Of a DNA stretch of 64,000 nt, positions 29,459 through 38,030 are shown in pieces; position 1 is the stretch's first letter; each line of letters starts with the position of its first letter. The notes below the pieces were generated by a model. That model saw nothing but the letters and a program-made list of their open reading frames with translations, was not told the DNA's origin and did no database searches. The stretch is from Streptomyces rishiriensis. Its GTDB lineage: Bacteria > Actinomycetota > Actinomycetes > Streptomycetales > Streptomycetaceae. The translations under genes and the position numbers were made by a program. The DNA lies in contig NZ_JAUSWV010000002.1 in NCBI RefSeq assembly GCF_030815485.1, positions 2,294,001-2,358,000 of the forward strand. The letters are read 5' to 3'.

Positions 29459-31051
29459 GTGACCGAGGGGGCGGCGATCCGTGCGGGAGACGACGATCCG
29501 GGCGATCTGCCGGACGACCTGACCGCGGCCGAGGCCGGCATGTGGCAGGCCTTCCGCAACGGCAGCGTGTACGACCTGAGCAGCGGGGACACGGTCGTCG
29601 ACGACCCGCACGGCGGGCATCCGTGGGGTGCGTCGCGGACCGTGCGGGCGCGGATCGTCGCCTGGCTGCTGCTGGACGGACCGCCCGCGCTGGCCGGCCG
29701 CGTCGCCTCGCTGAAACTGGCGGGCGTGCAGATCAGCGGCACCCTGGACCTCGCGGGCGGCACGGTGGTGCCGTACCTGGAGATGAAGCGCTGCCGGTTC
29801 GAGCGGGAAGTGCTGCTGCCGGAGGCGCGGTTCACCACCGTGCGGATGGTCGACTGCTCGGTGCCGCGCCTGGAGGCGGCCCGGCTGCACACCGAGGGCG
29901 ATCTGCACCTGCCCCGCTGCCGCTTCCACAACGGCGTCCGGCTCACCGACGCGCACATCGGCACGGACCTGCTGCTCAACCAGGCGATCGTCCACCGCGA
30001 CCGCAGCGGCCGCTCGATCGCCGCCGACGGCATGACGGTCGGCCAGGACCTCCAGGCCGAGCTGCTCGAATCGCACGGTGAGCTGAGCCTGCGCAGCGCC
30101 AAGATCGGCGTGTCGCTGAGCCTGCGCGGGGCGCGGCTGTCCAACCCGTACACGCGGCTCGCCCTGAACGCGCCCCAGCTGACGGTGGAGCGCTCGCTGT
30201 ACCTGACCCCGGCCGGCGTCGGCGGCCAGGCGCTGAGCGGCACGACGCCCGCGCGCGGGACCCGCATCCAGCGCTTCGAGTGCCGGGGCGGGGTGCGGCT
30301 GGACGACGGGCGGTTCGGGGACGCGGTCGACCTGGAGCGGGCCCGGTTCGTGTTCACGGAGGACCAGGAGCTGTCACTGCGCCGGGTGCAGACGCCCGAG
30401 CTGCGCTTCCTCGGGGAGCGGCCGCCGCGCGGCAAGGTGGTGCTGTCGGGTGCCCGGGTGATCAACCTGGTGGACCGGGCGAGCGCGTGGCCGGGCCCCG
30501 GCAGTGTGCACATGGGCGGCTTCGCGTACGAGAACCTGGTGCCGCAGGGTCCGTTCCCGCTGGCCGAGCGGCTGGGCTGGGTGGCCGCGGCGACCGCCGA
30601 GTACGCCCCGGAGCCGTACGAGCGGCTGGCCGCCGTGCTGCGGGCCGGCGGGGAGGACGAGGACGCCCGCGAGGTGCTGCTGGCCAAGCAGCGGCGGCGC
30701 CGTGAGACCCTGCCGCCGGCCGCGAAGCTCTGGGGTTACGTCCAGGACTGGACGGTCGCCTACGGGTACCGGCCGGGCCGCGCGGCGGTGTGGATGACGG
30801 TGCTGTGGGCGGCGAGTTCGCTGGCCTTCGCGCACGCCGCGCATCCGCCCGTCGACCGGAACGGGCATCCGCCGTGGAATCCCGCCCTCTTCGCCCTCGA
30901 TCTGCTGCTGCCGGTCATCGACCTCGGCCAGGCCGGCGAGTGGCGGCTGTACGGCGGCTGGCAGTGGCTGTCGGCGGCGCTGATCCTGCTGGGCTGGATC
31001 CTGGCGACGACGGTGGCGGCCGGTGCCACGCGACTGCTGCGCCGGGGGTGA
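29459..31051 (+). CDS. Beta-solenoid-like protein with C-terminal membrane helices, unknown function
   Basis: The 530-residue protein has imperfect repeats of roughly 20 residues (for example VQISGTLDLAGG, LHTEGDLHLPRCRFHNGV, IGVSLSLRGARLSNP, PQLTVERSLYL) covering about residues 90-330, typical of a right-handed beta-helix. A basic linker and two hydrophobic segments (about 440-460 and 500-525) follow, so the solenoid is probably cytoplasmic and membrane-tethered. GTG 29459 has GGAGGAGG 8 nt upstream; an in-frame GTG at 29438 does not. It is divergent from hisD. I do not recognise a characterised homologue. Confidence 0.72.
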   Translation: MTEGAAIRAGDDDPGDLPDDLTAAEAGMWQAFRNGSVYDLSSGDTVVDDPHGGHPWGASRTVRARIVAWLLLDGPPALAGRVASLKLAGVQISGTLDLAGGTVVPYLEMKRCRFEREVLLPEARFTTVRMVDCSVPRLEAARLHTEGDLHLPRCRFHNGVRLTDAHIGTDLLLNQAIVHRDRSGRSIAADGMTVGQDLQAELLESHGELSLRSAKIGVSLSLRGARLSNPYTRLALNAPQLTVERSLYLTPAGVGGQALSGTTPARGTRIQRFECRGGVRLDDGRFGDAVDLERARFVFTEDQELSLRRVQTPELRFLGERPPRGKVVLSGARVINLVDRASAWPGPGSVHMGGFAYENLVPQGPFPLAERLGWVAAATAEYAPEPYERLAAVLRAGGEDEDAREVLLAKQRRRRETLPPAAKLWGYVQDWTVAYGYRPGRAAVWMTVLWAASSLAFAHAAHPPVDRNGHPPWNPALFALDLLLPVIDLGQAGEWRLYGGWQWLSAALILLGWILATTVAAGATRLLRRG

Positions 31052-31177
31052 GAGACCGGCGGCGGGCTCACGCACAGTGGCGGCGCCATCACCTTTTGCC
31101 GCCCCTTGACCGTAGGACGTACAACTTTCGTGAAGGTCTCCGAACCCTCTGGCGCAATCTGAACCCGCGGCTTTTCA

Positions 31178-32224
31178 ATGGGCGACATCATGGCTCTGCT
31201 GCCCCCGTTCATCCGCGCCTCCCGGGCTTCCCGGACGGCACGGAACGCCGCCGCCCCCCACAGCGCCGCCGGGCTCCCCGCCGACGACGAGGTGCTCCTC
31301 GATGTGCCCGACGACCGGCTCGGTCCCGCCCTGGTCGCCGCCGGCCTGGGCGCCTACGCGCCCGCCGCCCAGCTCATGGCCCATACCCGGGAGCGGGCCG
31401 AGTGGGAGTACCGCGACCGGTACGTCACCCGGCTGGCGTCCTTCGCGCACTCCCGTTCGGAGTGGTTCGAGGAGTGGTGCGCCGCCGCCCCGCGCGACCC
31501 CGACGTGCTGCTCGTCGCCGCCCAGCTCGCGGTGGAGCGGGCCTGGCGCTCACCGGCCCGGGCGGAACTGCTGCGCGAGGTGAGCCCGCTGATCACGGCC
31601 GCCGCGCAGAGCGACGTCCGCGACCCGGTGCCGTGGCGGATCGCCCTGGACCACGCGCGCGGCACCCGCGCCGGGCACAAGTACTTCGGCGAACTGTGGT
31701 CGGCCGCGGTCCGCCGCGCCCCCCACCACTACGGCTGCCATGTCGCCGCCAAGCGGTATCTGGCCGAGTCGTGGCACGGCTCCCACCGGGAGTGCTTCGA
31801 CTTCGCCGACCGCGCCGCGCAGGACGCGCCGGCCGGCTCCCTCGTCCAGGCGCTGCCGACGCGGGCCGCCTTCGCGTACCTGACCGACGGCTGCGGGCCC
31901 GAGGTGCCGCGCGAGCGACTGGACGCGGCTGCCGACCGCGCCATCGCGCTCTCCGCCCGTTTCCCGTCCGTCGACCCGTGGCCGGCCGAGATCCGCAACG
32001 TGCTGGCGTACGTCCTGGTCCGCCTGGACCGCCACGACGACGCCCTCGCGCAACTGCGTCTGATCGGCCCGTACGCCACGTCCTTCCCCTGGGACCGGTT
32101 GTCGGACGATCCGCTCGGCCACTTCCTGGCGGTGCGCGAGGAAGTGCGCTCGGGGCCGTCCGAACGGCCGCCCTGGCGTCCAGGGACCGGGCACGGCGAA
32201 CGAGCCCACTCCACGGACCACTAG
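31178..32224 (+). CDS. Alpha-helical hypothetical protein
   Basis: This 348-residue soluble protein is rich in Ala, Arg and Trp and looks like helical repeats of TPR type, from VPDDRLGPALVAAGLGAY through RLDRHDDALAQLRLIG. No catalytic motif or signal peptide is seen. ATG 31178 and ATG 31190 (MALLPPF) are equally weak starts. TTGACC at 31106-31111 could be a -35 element. Codon use is typical of the genome, so the gene is probably real. Function unknown. Confidence 0.65.
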   Translation: MGDIMALLPPFIRASRASRTARNAAAPHSAAGLPADDEVLLDVPDDRLGPALVAAGLGAYAPAAQLMAHTRERAEWEYRDRYVTRLASFAHSRSEWFEEWCAAAPRDPDVLLVAAQLAVERAWRSPARAELLREVSPLITAAAQSDVRDPVPWRIALDHARGTRAGHKYFGELWSAAVRRAPHHYGCHVAAKRYLAESWHGSHRECFDFADRAAQDAPAGSLVQALPTRAAFAYLTDGCGPEVPRERLDAAADRAIALSARFPSVDPWPAEIRNVLAYVLVRLDRHDDALAQLRLIGPYATSFPWDRLSDDPLGHFLAVREEVRSGPSERPPWRPGTGHGERAHSTDH

Positions 32225-32235
32225 GCTTCTGCGTC

Positions 32236-32976
32236 GTGACCACCGTCCGTCTGCCGCTCTTCCCTCTGAACTCGGCGTTGTTCCCGGGGCTCGTGCTCCC
32301 GCTCAACGTCTTCGAGGAGCGCTATCGCGCCATGATGCGCGACCTGTTGAAGACCCCCGAGGACGAATCGCGCCGGTTCGCCGTCGTGGCCATCCGCGAC
32401 GGCCATGAGGTGGCCCCCAGCTCCCCCGGCCTGCCCGACCAGACCGCACTACCCGAGCGCGGCCCCGCGGCCGGCTTCGGCGAGAGCCCGCTCAAGGCGT
32501 TCCACGACGTCGGCTGCGTGGCCGACGCGGCGACCATCCGGGAGCGCGCCGACGGCACCTTCGAGGTGCTGGCGACGGGCACGACCCGCGTGAAGCTGCT
32601 GTCGGTGGACGCGTCGGGCCCGTTCCTGACCGCCGAGCTCCAGGAGCTCCCCGAGGACCCGGGCGACGAGGCGGGCGCCCTCGCGGAAGGCGTACTGCGG
32701 GCCTTCCGCCAGTACCAGAAGCGCCTGGCGGGTGCCCGGGAACGCTCGCTGACCACCGGCGCGGACCTCCCGGACGACCCTTCGGTGGTGTCGTACCTGG
32801 TGGCGGCGGCGATGATGCTGGACACCCCGACCAAGCAGCGCCTGCTCCAGGCCCCCGACACGGCCTCCCGCCTGCGGGACGAGCTGAAGCTGCTGCGCGC
32901 GGAGACGGCGATCATCCGCAACCTGCCCTCGCTGCCCGCGTCGGACCTGACGCGCGGCCCGACGAGTCTCAACTGA
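32236..32976 (+). CDS. LON substrate-binding-domain protein
   Basis: The 246-residue protein is a stand-alone Lon N-terminal domain: RLPLFPLNSALFPGLVLPLNVFEERYRAM at the start, then the beta barrel (TFEVLATGTTRVKLL) and a helical tail. It lacks the AAA+ and protease domains of Lon, so it is probably an adaptor or substrate-recognition protein. The start is GTG 32236. It is followed 8 nt later by ybaK and probably co-transcribed. Confidence 0.85.
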   Translation: MTTVRLPLFPLNSALFPGLVLPLNVFEERYRAMMRDLLKTPEDESRRFAVVAIRDGHEVAPSSPGLPDQTALPERGPAAGFGESPLKAFHDVGCVADAATIRERADGTFEVLATGTTRVKLLSVDASGPFLTAELQELPEDPGDEAGALAEGVLRAFRQYQKRLAGARERSLTTGADLPDDPSVVSYLVAAAMMLDTPTKQRLLQAPDTASRLRDELKLLRAETAIIRNLPSLPASDLTRGPTSLN

Positions 32977-32984
32977 AGGTCGGC

Positions 32985-33491
32985 ATGGCGAAGAAGCCGA
33001 AGAAGCAACAGCAGCAGTCCGCGGGCACGCCCGCGACGGTGGCTCTGACGGCGGCGGGCGTGGAGTTCACGGTCCACGCCTACGACCACGATCCCGGCCA
33101 CCCGTCCTACGGCGAGGAGGCGGCCGAGGCGATGGGCGTCTCCCCCGACCGGGTCTTCAAGACCCTCGTCGCGGACGTGGACGGCGCCCTGACGGTGGCC
33201 GTGGTCCCGGTGGCCGGTTCTCTGGACCTGAAGGCCCTGGCGTCGGCGGTGGGCGGAAAACGAGCGGCGATGGCCGACCCGACCCTCGCGGAACGCACCA
33301 CGGGCTACGTCCGGGGCGGCATCTCCCCCCTGGGCCAGCGCAAGAAGCTCCCCACGGTCCTGGACGCGTCGGCCTCGGCACACCCGACGATCTGCGTCTC
33401 GGCGGGACGCAGAGGCCTGGAGGTCGAACTCGCCCCGACGGACCTGGCAGGCCTCACCGGGGCGGTACTGTCCCCGATCGCCCGCGCCTAG
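32985..33491 (+). CDS. ybaK: Cys-tRNA(Pro) deacylase, YbaK/EbsC type
   Basis: YbaK hydrolyses cysteine mischarged on tRNA-Pro. The 168 residues show the family's catalytic Lys in DRVFKTLVADVDG, VPVAGSLDLKALA, and the GISPLGQRKKLPTVLD loop. A basic Gln/Lys-rich N-terminus precedes the fold. It follows the LON-domain gene closely. Confidence 0.9.
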   Translation: MAKKPKKQQQQSAGTPATVALTAAGVEFTVHAYDHDPGHPSYGEEAAEAMGVSPDRVFKTLVADVDGALTVAVVPVAGSLDLKALASAVGGKRAAMADPTLAERTTGYVRGGISPLGQRKKLPTVLDASASAHPTICVSAGRRGLEVELAPTDLAGLTGAVLSPIARA

Positions 33492-33571
33492 ACAGCCCGT
33501 CCGGCGTTCGAGGACGAGGCGGTCCGGACCGAAAAGGGGGTCCGGGGGCAGCGCCCCCGGGGACCGGAAGA
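33492..33571. repeat. Intergenic palindromic element, probable dispersed Streptomyces repeat and terminator
   Basis: After ybaK lies CAGCCCGTCCGGCGTTCGAG, then an interrupted hairpin of GGTCC/GGACC and GGGGGC/GCCCCC at 33539-33565. This combination resembles a sequence often met between genes in Streptomyces chromosomes. Here it separates convergent genes and can terminate both. Confidence 0.55.
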
Positions 33572-33594
33572 GCCGGCGGGGCGGGAGAAAGCCC

Positions 33595-34284
33595 CTAGCC
33601 CATCGGCGCCCCGTACCCGTCCTTCGGCACACCCCCGTGCACCTGATACGGATCGGGATCCCGGGGCCCGAACAGCGCCGTGAGCCCCAGATGCACCAGC
33701 GCCGCGGCGAACGACCAGGCCAGCAACGCCCCCTTCGCCCCCAGCTTCAGCGGAGCGGAGAACGCGACCCCCTTGCCCGCCGACTGCGCGTGCGCGATCA
33801 CATCGGAGTCGGGCCCCAGCCACACGCCCAGCCGCCACGCCAGCAACGAACCGAGGAACCCGCCGACGGCGAGGGCGATCACCAGCGGCACTCCACCGCG
33901 CCGCCGCCACAGGAACACCGCCACGGCGCTCACGGCCCCGCAGGCCAGGGCCAACAGGGTGAACGTCCCGTCCACCCCGATCGCCTGCTCGCCCTCGGTG
34001 TCCTTGAAGTAGACGACCCAGTTGTCGTCCACCAGGTCGCCGACGAGCGGCACCTTCGGCGCCAGCCACACCCACAGCAGCCCGAGCAGCGCCCCGGCGA
34101 CCGCGACCACCACCGTGATGACGGCGGCTTCGCGCAGTTCGGTCTTCATGCCGGGCCCGTCCTGTCCGTACGCGACGTCATGGGGCGCGGCGGCCACCCC
34201 CGCGTACCCGCCGGGCGACGGCGGCCAGGCCGTGTGCGGGGAGGGCTCGTGCGGCGGCGGAGGCGGAGTCAGCGGTGCGGTCAC
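33595..34284 (-). CDS. DUF2567-like four-helix membrane protein
   Basis: The 229-residue protein begins with a Pro-rich cytoplasmic segment (VTAPLTPPPPPHEPSPH) and has four hydrophobic helices: AVITVVVAVAGALLGLLWVWL, TLLALACGAVSAVAVFLW, GVPLVIALAVGGFLGSLLA and LAWSFAAALVHLGLTALF. Length and layout fit the actinobacterial DUF2567 family, a by-eye assignment. The GTG 34284 start lacks a clear ribosome binding site. It lies 34 nt after the ABC permease on the same strand. Confidence 0.68.
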   Translation of the reverse strand: MTAPLTPPPPPHEPSPHTAWPPSPGGYAGVAAAPHDVAYGQDGPGMKTELREAAVITVVVAVAGALLGLLWVWLAPKVPLVGDLVDDNWVVYFKDTEGEQAIGVDGTFTLLALACGAVSAVAVFLWRRRGGVPLVIALAVGGFLGSLLAWRLGVWLGPDSDVIAHAQSAGKGVAFSAPLKLGAKGALLAWSFAAALVHLGLTALFGPRDPDPYQVHGGVPKDGYGAPMG

Positions 34285-34318
34285 TCTGACATGGTGCCAG
34301 GCGCGCCTGTGCCGCGCG

Positions 34319-35146
34319 TCACCGGACGGCGGCCCGACGGTACGCCCAGGTGGCGACGGCCAGCGAGACGACGCCGACACCGGCGCACACGGCGAGGTCG
34401 CCGAGGACGAAAGCCCAGTCGGGACTGGACCGGAAGGTCCGGGCGAACGCCTCGACCCCGTACGTCGACGGCAGCAGATCGCGGGTGAGGCGCACCGCCT
34501 CCGGCATGCGGTCCGGCGGCAGCACGCCCAGCAGCAGCGCCGCCGACATGCCGAGCTGCCCCAGCAGGGTGGCCAGCTCCGGTCGCGGCGCGAGCAGTCC
34601 GAAGGCCGCGCCGAGTCCGGACAGTGCGGCGCCGGCCAGCGGGATCACGGCCACGAGCACCCACAGATGGGTGAGCGGCAGCCCGAACAGCACGCATCCG
34701 AAGACCGCGGTCACCAGGGTTCCCGGCACGGTGAAGGACGCGTACGCCCCCGCCGCCCCGAGCACCACGGCCGCCGGCGGCACCGGAAGGGTCGCGTAGT
34801 GGTCCAGTCCGCCGCTCGCCCGCAGCTGACCGAAGTACTGGGCGAGCAGGTTCAGCGCGACGAACGCGACGACGAGGACCGCCGAGCCCGCCACGACGGC
34901 CTCCGCCTCGCGGCCTCCGTCCACCACGCCCCGCATCATGATCAGGATGCCGACCGACTGGAAGGTCGCCACGAACAGCAGCGGGATACGGGCCACCCGG
35001 GCCCGGGACAGCTGCGCCCGGTAGACGGCCGCCAGCGACGGCCACAGCCGCGCGCGGGGTGCCAGCTCCGCGGGCGTGGTGCGGGGCACCGCCGGTACGA
35101 CGGCCCGGGCGCTTCCCGGCAGAACCTCGGCGGGTACGACACTCAC
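34319..35146 (-). CDS. ABC-2 type transporter permease
   Basis: The 275-residue protein has six hydrophobic helices in the pattern of DrrB-type ABC-2 exporter permeases, with a cytoplasmic N-terminus and the LPVPPAAVVLG coupling-helix region. Its partner ATPase is encoded immediately upstream. As sequenced, the frameshifted ATPase stop overlaps this GTG start (GTGA). The substrate is not evident; related systems export drugs or lipids. Confidence 0.86.
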   Translation of the reverse strand: MSVVPAEVLPGSARAVVPAVPRTTPAELAPRARLWPSLAAVYRAQLSRARVARIPLLFVATFQSVGILIMMRGVVDGGREAEAVVAGSAVLVVAFVALNLLAQYFGQLRASGGLDHYATLPVPPAAVVLGAAGAYASFTVPGTLVTAVFGCVLFGLPLTHLWVLVAVIPLAGAALSGLGAAFGLLAPRPELATLLGQLGMSAALLLGVLPPDRMPEAVRLTRDLLPSTYGVEAFARTFRSSPDWAFVLGDLAVCAGVGVVSLAVATWAYRRAAVR

Positions 35147-36261
35147 GTGACGTTGCTCCTCTTCCCTACGGTTCCCCTACCGTCCCATACGGGCCCGGCG
35201 GCTCGCGCGCTCACCTCGGGGCCGCGCGCTCTCGCCGCCCTCATGCCCGCACCAGCCCCTGCCGGGCCGCCCCGCCCAGCGCCAGATAGACGTCCTCCAG
35301 GCTGGGTGTGGCGAGAGTGAAGTCGTCCAGGGCGGCGAAGGCGGCCCCCGCCGGTGACCGTGGCGACGACCGCGCGGGCCTCGTCCGGCGCCAGCCGCAG
35401 TGTCCAGCGGCGGCCCGACTCCACGGCCCGCTCGCGCAGCGCGGCGACCTCGGGCACGTCCAGCGGCGCCCGCTCCCGCCACACCAGCTCGACCCGCACC
35501 TCGTCGGCGACCTGCTCCTTGAGCCCCGTGGGGGTGTCGCAGGCGATGACCCGGCCCTGGTCGAGGACGGCGACCCGGTCGAGGACGGTCTCCGCCTCGA
35601 TGACGTTGTGGGTGACGAGCAGCACGGTCGTCCCGCGCTCGGCCCGCCGCCGGTCCACGGAGGCCCACACGGCCCGCCGTGCCACGGGATCCATCCCGGT
35701 GGTCGGTTCGTCCAGCACGAGCAGCGGCCGCTCCCCCACCAGCACGGCGGCGAAGCAGGCCAGCCGCCGCTGGCCGCCGGACAGCTTGCGCAGCGGCCGT
35801 TCGGCGATCGGCGTGAGTCCCAGCTCGTCGAGGACGGCGTCGCGCTCCCGGCGGGCCGCGCGCACGTCGAGGCCGCGCAGCCGTCCGGTGGTCTCGGCGG
35901 CCAGCGAGACGGTGAGGTCGTCGAGGGCGGTGGATTCCTGCCCGAGGTAGGCGAGGATCCGCGCGGCCCGCTCGGGGTGGCGCACGATGTCGTGGCCGAG
36001 GATCTCCACGCTGCCCGTGTCGGGCCGCATCAGCCCGGTCATCTGCCGTACGAGGGTGGTCTTCCCGGCGCCGTTCGGGCCGAGCAGCCCGAAGATCTCA
36101 CCGCGCCGGATGTCCAGGCGTACGTCGTCGGTGGCCCGGACCTCGGGTGTCGCGGGAGTGCCGCGCCGGCCGCGGACCGCAGGGTAGGTCTTCGTCAGCC
36201 CGCGCACGGCACACACGACCTCGTCCCTGTGCCGAATGGGCGGTGCCGCGCGCGTACTCAC
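35143..36261 (-). pseudogene. ABC transporter ATPase (DrrA type) with 3' frameshift
   Basis: Residues 1-304 are an intact ATPase: Walker A GLLGPNGAGKTTL, signature LSGGQRR, Walker B LLVLDEPTTGMDP and switch His in VLLVTHN. At the five-C run 35345-35349 (GGGGG on the coding strand) the frame changes. As sequenced the protein ends in unrelated Arg/Gly-rich residues to 35143. Deleting one base restores AAFAALDDF, TLATPSLEDVYLALGG and a stop at 35241, the classic DrrA-type ending. Thus there is a +1 insertion, real or a sequencing error. All nucleotide-binding motifs lie upstream, so partial function is possible. GTG 36261 lacks a clear ribosome binding site. Confidence 0.85.
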
Positions 36262-36323
36262 AAGGAACGAGACTACGGGGTCACGGACCGCCGCTCGCCG
36301 TCGGGGCGTCCCGGGAGAGGGGT

Positions 36324-37550
36324 TCAGTCGCCGGCCGGAGCGTGCTCGGCGGCCGTCCGTACGTCGATCTCGCGCCAGAACCCCGCCCGGATGGCGTACC
36401 GGTCGTGTTCGTCGATCTGGTCGTCCTTGTGGGCGAGCAGTCCGAAGCGGGCCGCGTACCTCAGCAACTCGCCGTCGATGCGGTGCGGGATCCGCGGGTA
36501 CATGCCCGAGAGCTTCTGGAGCTGGCCCTGCTCGCCGAGCCGCCCCATCCACCGGCGCGCGAAGACCTGCCCCACTTCGTACGGGTCGCCGCCGACGGTG
36601 GTGATGTCCTCCTCGCGGTCGGCCCACCGCTGCTCCGCCGTGGTGAGCTGCGCGAGCGTCGGCATCGCGGCGACCTCGGAGGGTTCGGCGGCGATCCCGG
36701 GACGGTCGACCCAGCCCTTGTCGGAGGACCAGCGCAGGGTCGCGGTGGTGGGCTGCTGGACGGTCTGGGCGCCGCCGGGTGCGCGCAGGGCCGCCAGGTC
36801 CTTGGGCGTCGGCACGCCTCCCTTGGGGGCGGGAACGCGCTCCTCGGCGCCGTTCCGGGAGGCGTCACCCGCGGAGGGGTGCTCGCTCTCGTCGCCGGAC
36901 CGCTCGGCGGGGCGGGCGAGGCCGGAGTCGGGCAGCGGCGCGGAGAGGATCGCGGCGATCTCGGGCCGGGGCACGGGCGGCGGCGCGCACGTCCCGCCGA
37001 GCTCCTTCGCGCGTACGGCCTTGGTGATCCAGATGCGGTCCAGGACGCGCCGCTCGTCGGCCTCGGCGACCAGGTCCTCGGACTGGTTGTAGTCGCCGTC
37101 GGCCGCCTGGACGGCCCACAGGTGGACGGCGACGCCGTGTTCCTTGGCGGCCATCATGCCGGGCAGCAGATCGCCGTCACCGGTGACGAGGACGACGTCG
37201 GAGCAGGCGCGGTTACGGGCCAGTTCGGTCAGCTCGGCGTGCATGGCGGCGTCGACGCCCTTCTGGGCCCAGCGGCCGTCGCTGCGGGTCAGTGCGCCCA
37301 GCCGGACGGTCACCCGGGGCATCACGCGCAGTCTGCGGTGTTCCGGCTGGGGGACGCGGTCCGGGGCGCCGTCGAACCAGTAGATGCGCAGCAGCGGCCG
37401 CTCGGTCTCCGACTCGGCCTGTTCGCGCAGGCCCTGGACGAGGGCGGAGTGGTCGACGGTGATCCTCGATCGCGACGGCTCCCCGGCGAGGAGGCTGGCG
37501 GCGGCCCCCAGCAGATACCCGGCGTCCACCAGGACGATGCAGCGGTCCAC
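36324..37550 (-). CDS. NYN-domain (PIN-like) putative RNase
   Basis: The 408-residue protein starts with a NYN domain: VDRCIVLVDAGYLLGAAA carries the first metal-binding Asp, and DVVLVTGDGDLLPGMMAAKEHG the second Asp cluster. NYN proteins are Mg2+-dependent nucleases related to PIN domains. A disordered Pro/Ala/Glu linker (about 205-285) leads to a helical C-terminal region. AAGAGGGTGA, nearly a perfect anti-SD match, ends 5 nt before GTG 37550, so this is preferred to GTG 37559. Function in the cell is unknown. Confidence 0.8.
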   Translation of the reverse strand: MDRCIVLVDAGYLLGAAASLLAGEPSRSRITVDHSALVQGLREQAESETERPLLRIYWFDGAPDRVPQPEHRRLRVMPRVTVRLGALTRSDGRWAQKGVDAAMHAELTELARNRACSDVVLVTGDGDLLPGMMAAKEHGVAVHLWAVQAADGDYNQSEDLVAEADERRVLDRIWITKAVRAKELGGTCAPPPVPRPEIAAILSAPLPDSGLARPAERSGDESEHPSAGDASRNGAEERVPAPKGGVPTPKDLAALRAPGGAQTVQQPTTATLRWSSDKGWVDRPGIAAEPSEVAAMPTLAQLTTAEQRWADREEDITTVGGDPYEVGQVFARRWMGRLGEQGQLQKLSGMYPRIPHRIDGELLRYAARFGLLAHKDDQIDEHDRYAIRAGFWREIDVRTAAEHAPAGD

Positions 37551-37773
37551 ACGACTCACCCTCTTTCCGGGAGCTTTGCTTCGGGCTTTCTTCGAGTCTG
37601 CCCGACCGCGCGGAGGTTAACGGCCGGAACTCGATCTTCGGCGTGGCGTTTCGGGGGCTTGCGCTCCGACAATCCCTGTTACGGACGGTAATTATCCGAA
37701 ATGCGTCGTAAGTCAGCCTATGTGAGTCTGGTCCCGTCGATGGCCCCCAGATCCTCCCAGGAGGCGAATCACC

Positions 37774-37938
37774 ATGGCCAAGAACAAGAAGCAGGAACGT
37801 AAACAGCCGCAGTCCGAGCGCGGCCGGCAGGCAGTCCAGCCGTCCTCGATGGAGTCGCAGACCGAGCAGCGCATCGCACAGGTGACACCCGCCGACGTCG
37901 CCCGCAAGGGCCGGGAGAAGCGCTTCGGCCACAACTGA
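37774..37938 (+). CDS. 54-aa basic hydrophilic conserved protein
   Basis: MAKNKKQERKQPQSERGRQA at the start and DVARKGREKRFGHN at the end frame a small highly charged protein, a type seen in multiple copies in Streptomyces. GGAGG lies 9 nt before ATG 37774, and a 220-bp AT-richer upstream region separates it from the divergent NYN gene. It is probably disordered and may bind nucleic acid. Function unknown. Confidence 0.72.
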   Translation: MAKNKKQERKQPQSERGRQAVQPSSMESQTEQRIAQVTPADVARKGREKRFGHN

Positions 37939-37973
37939 CGTTCAGGCGACGGGCCGTTGCGGCTCGGACGCAC

Positions 37974-38007
37974 CGAGGGGCGCATCCGGTACCGGATGCG
38001 CCCCTCG
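37974..38007. terminator. Bidirectional hairpin between the small gene and dnaE
   Basis: CGAGGGGCGCATCCGG and its exact complement flank a TA, a 16-bp inverted repeat between convergent genes. No T-tract. Confidence 0.82.
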
Positions 38008-38030
38008 TGGGTTCTTCTCGCCTCTGGCGC

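Noticed and set aside
35177..35668. A separate 163-codon gene at the 3' end of the ABC ATPase
   Set aside because: It is a shadow frame with Arg/Gly-rich composition. The ATPase frames explain the sequence.
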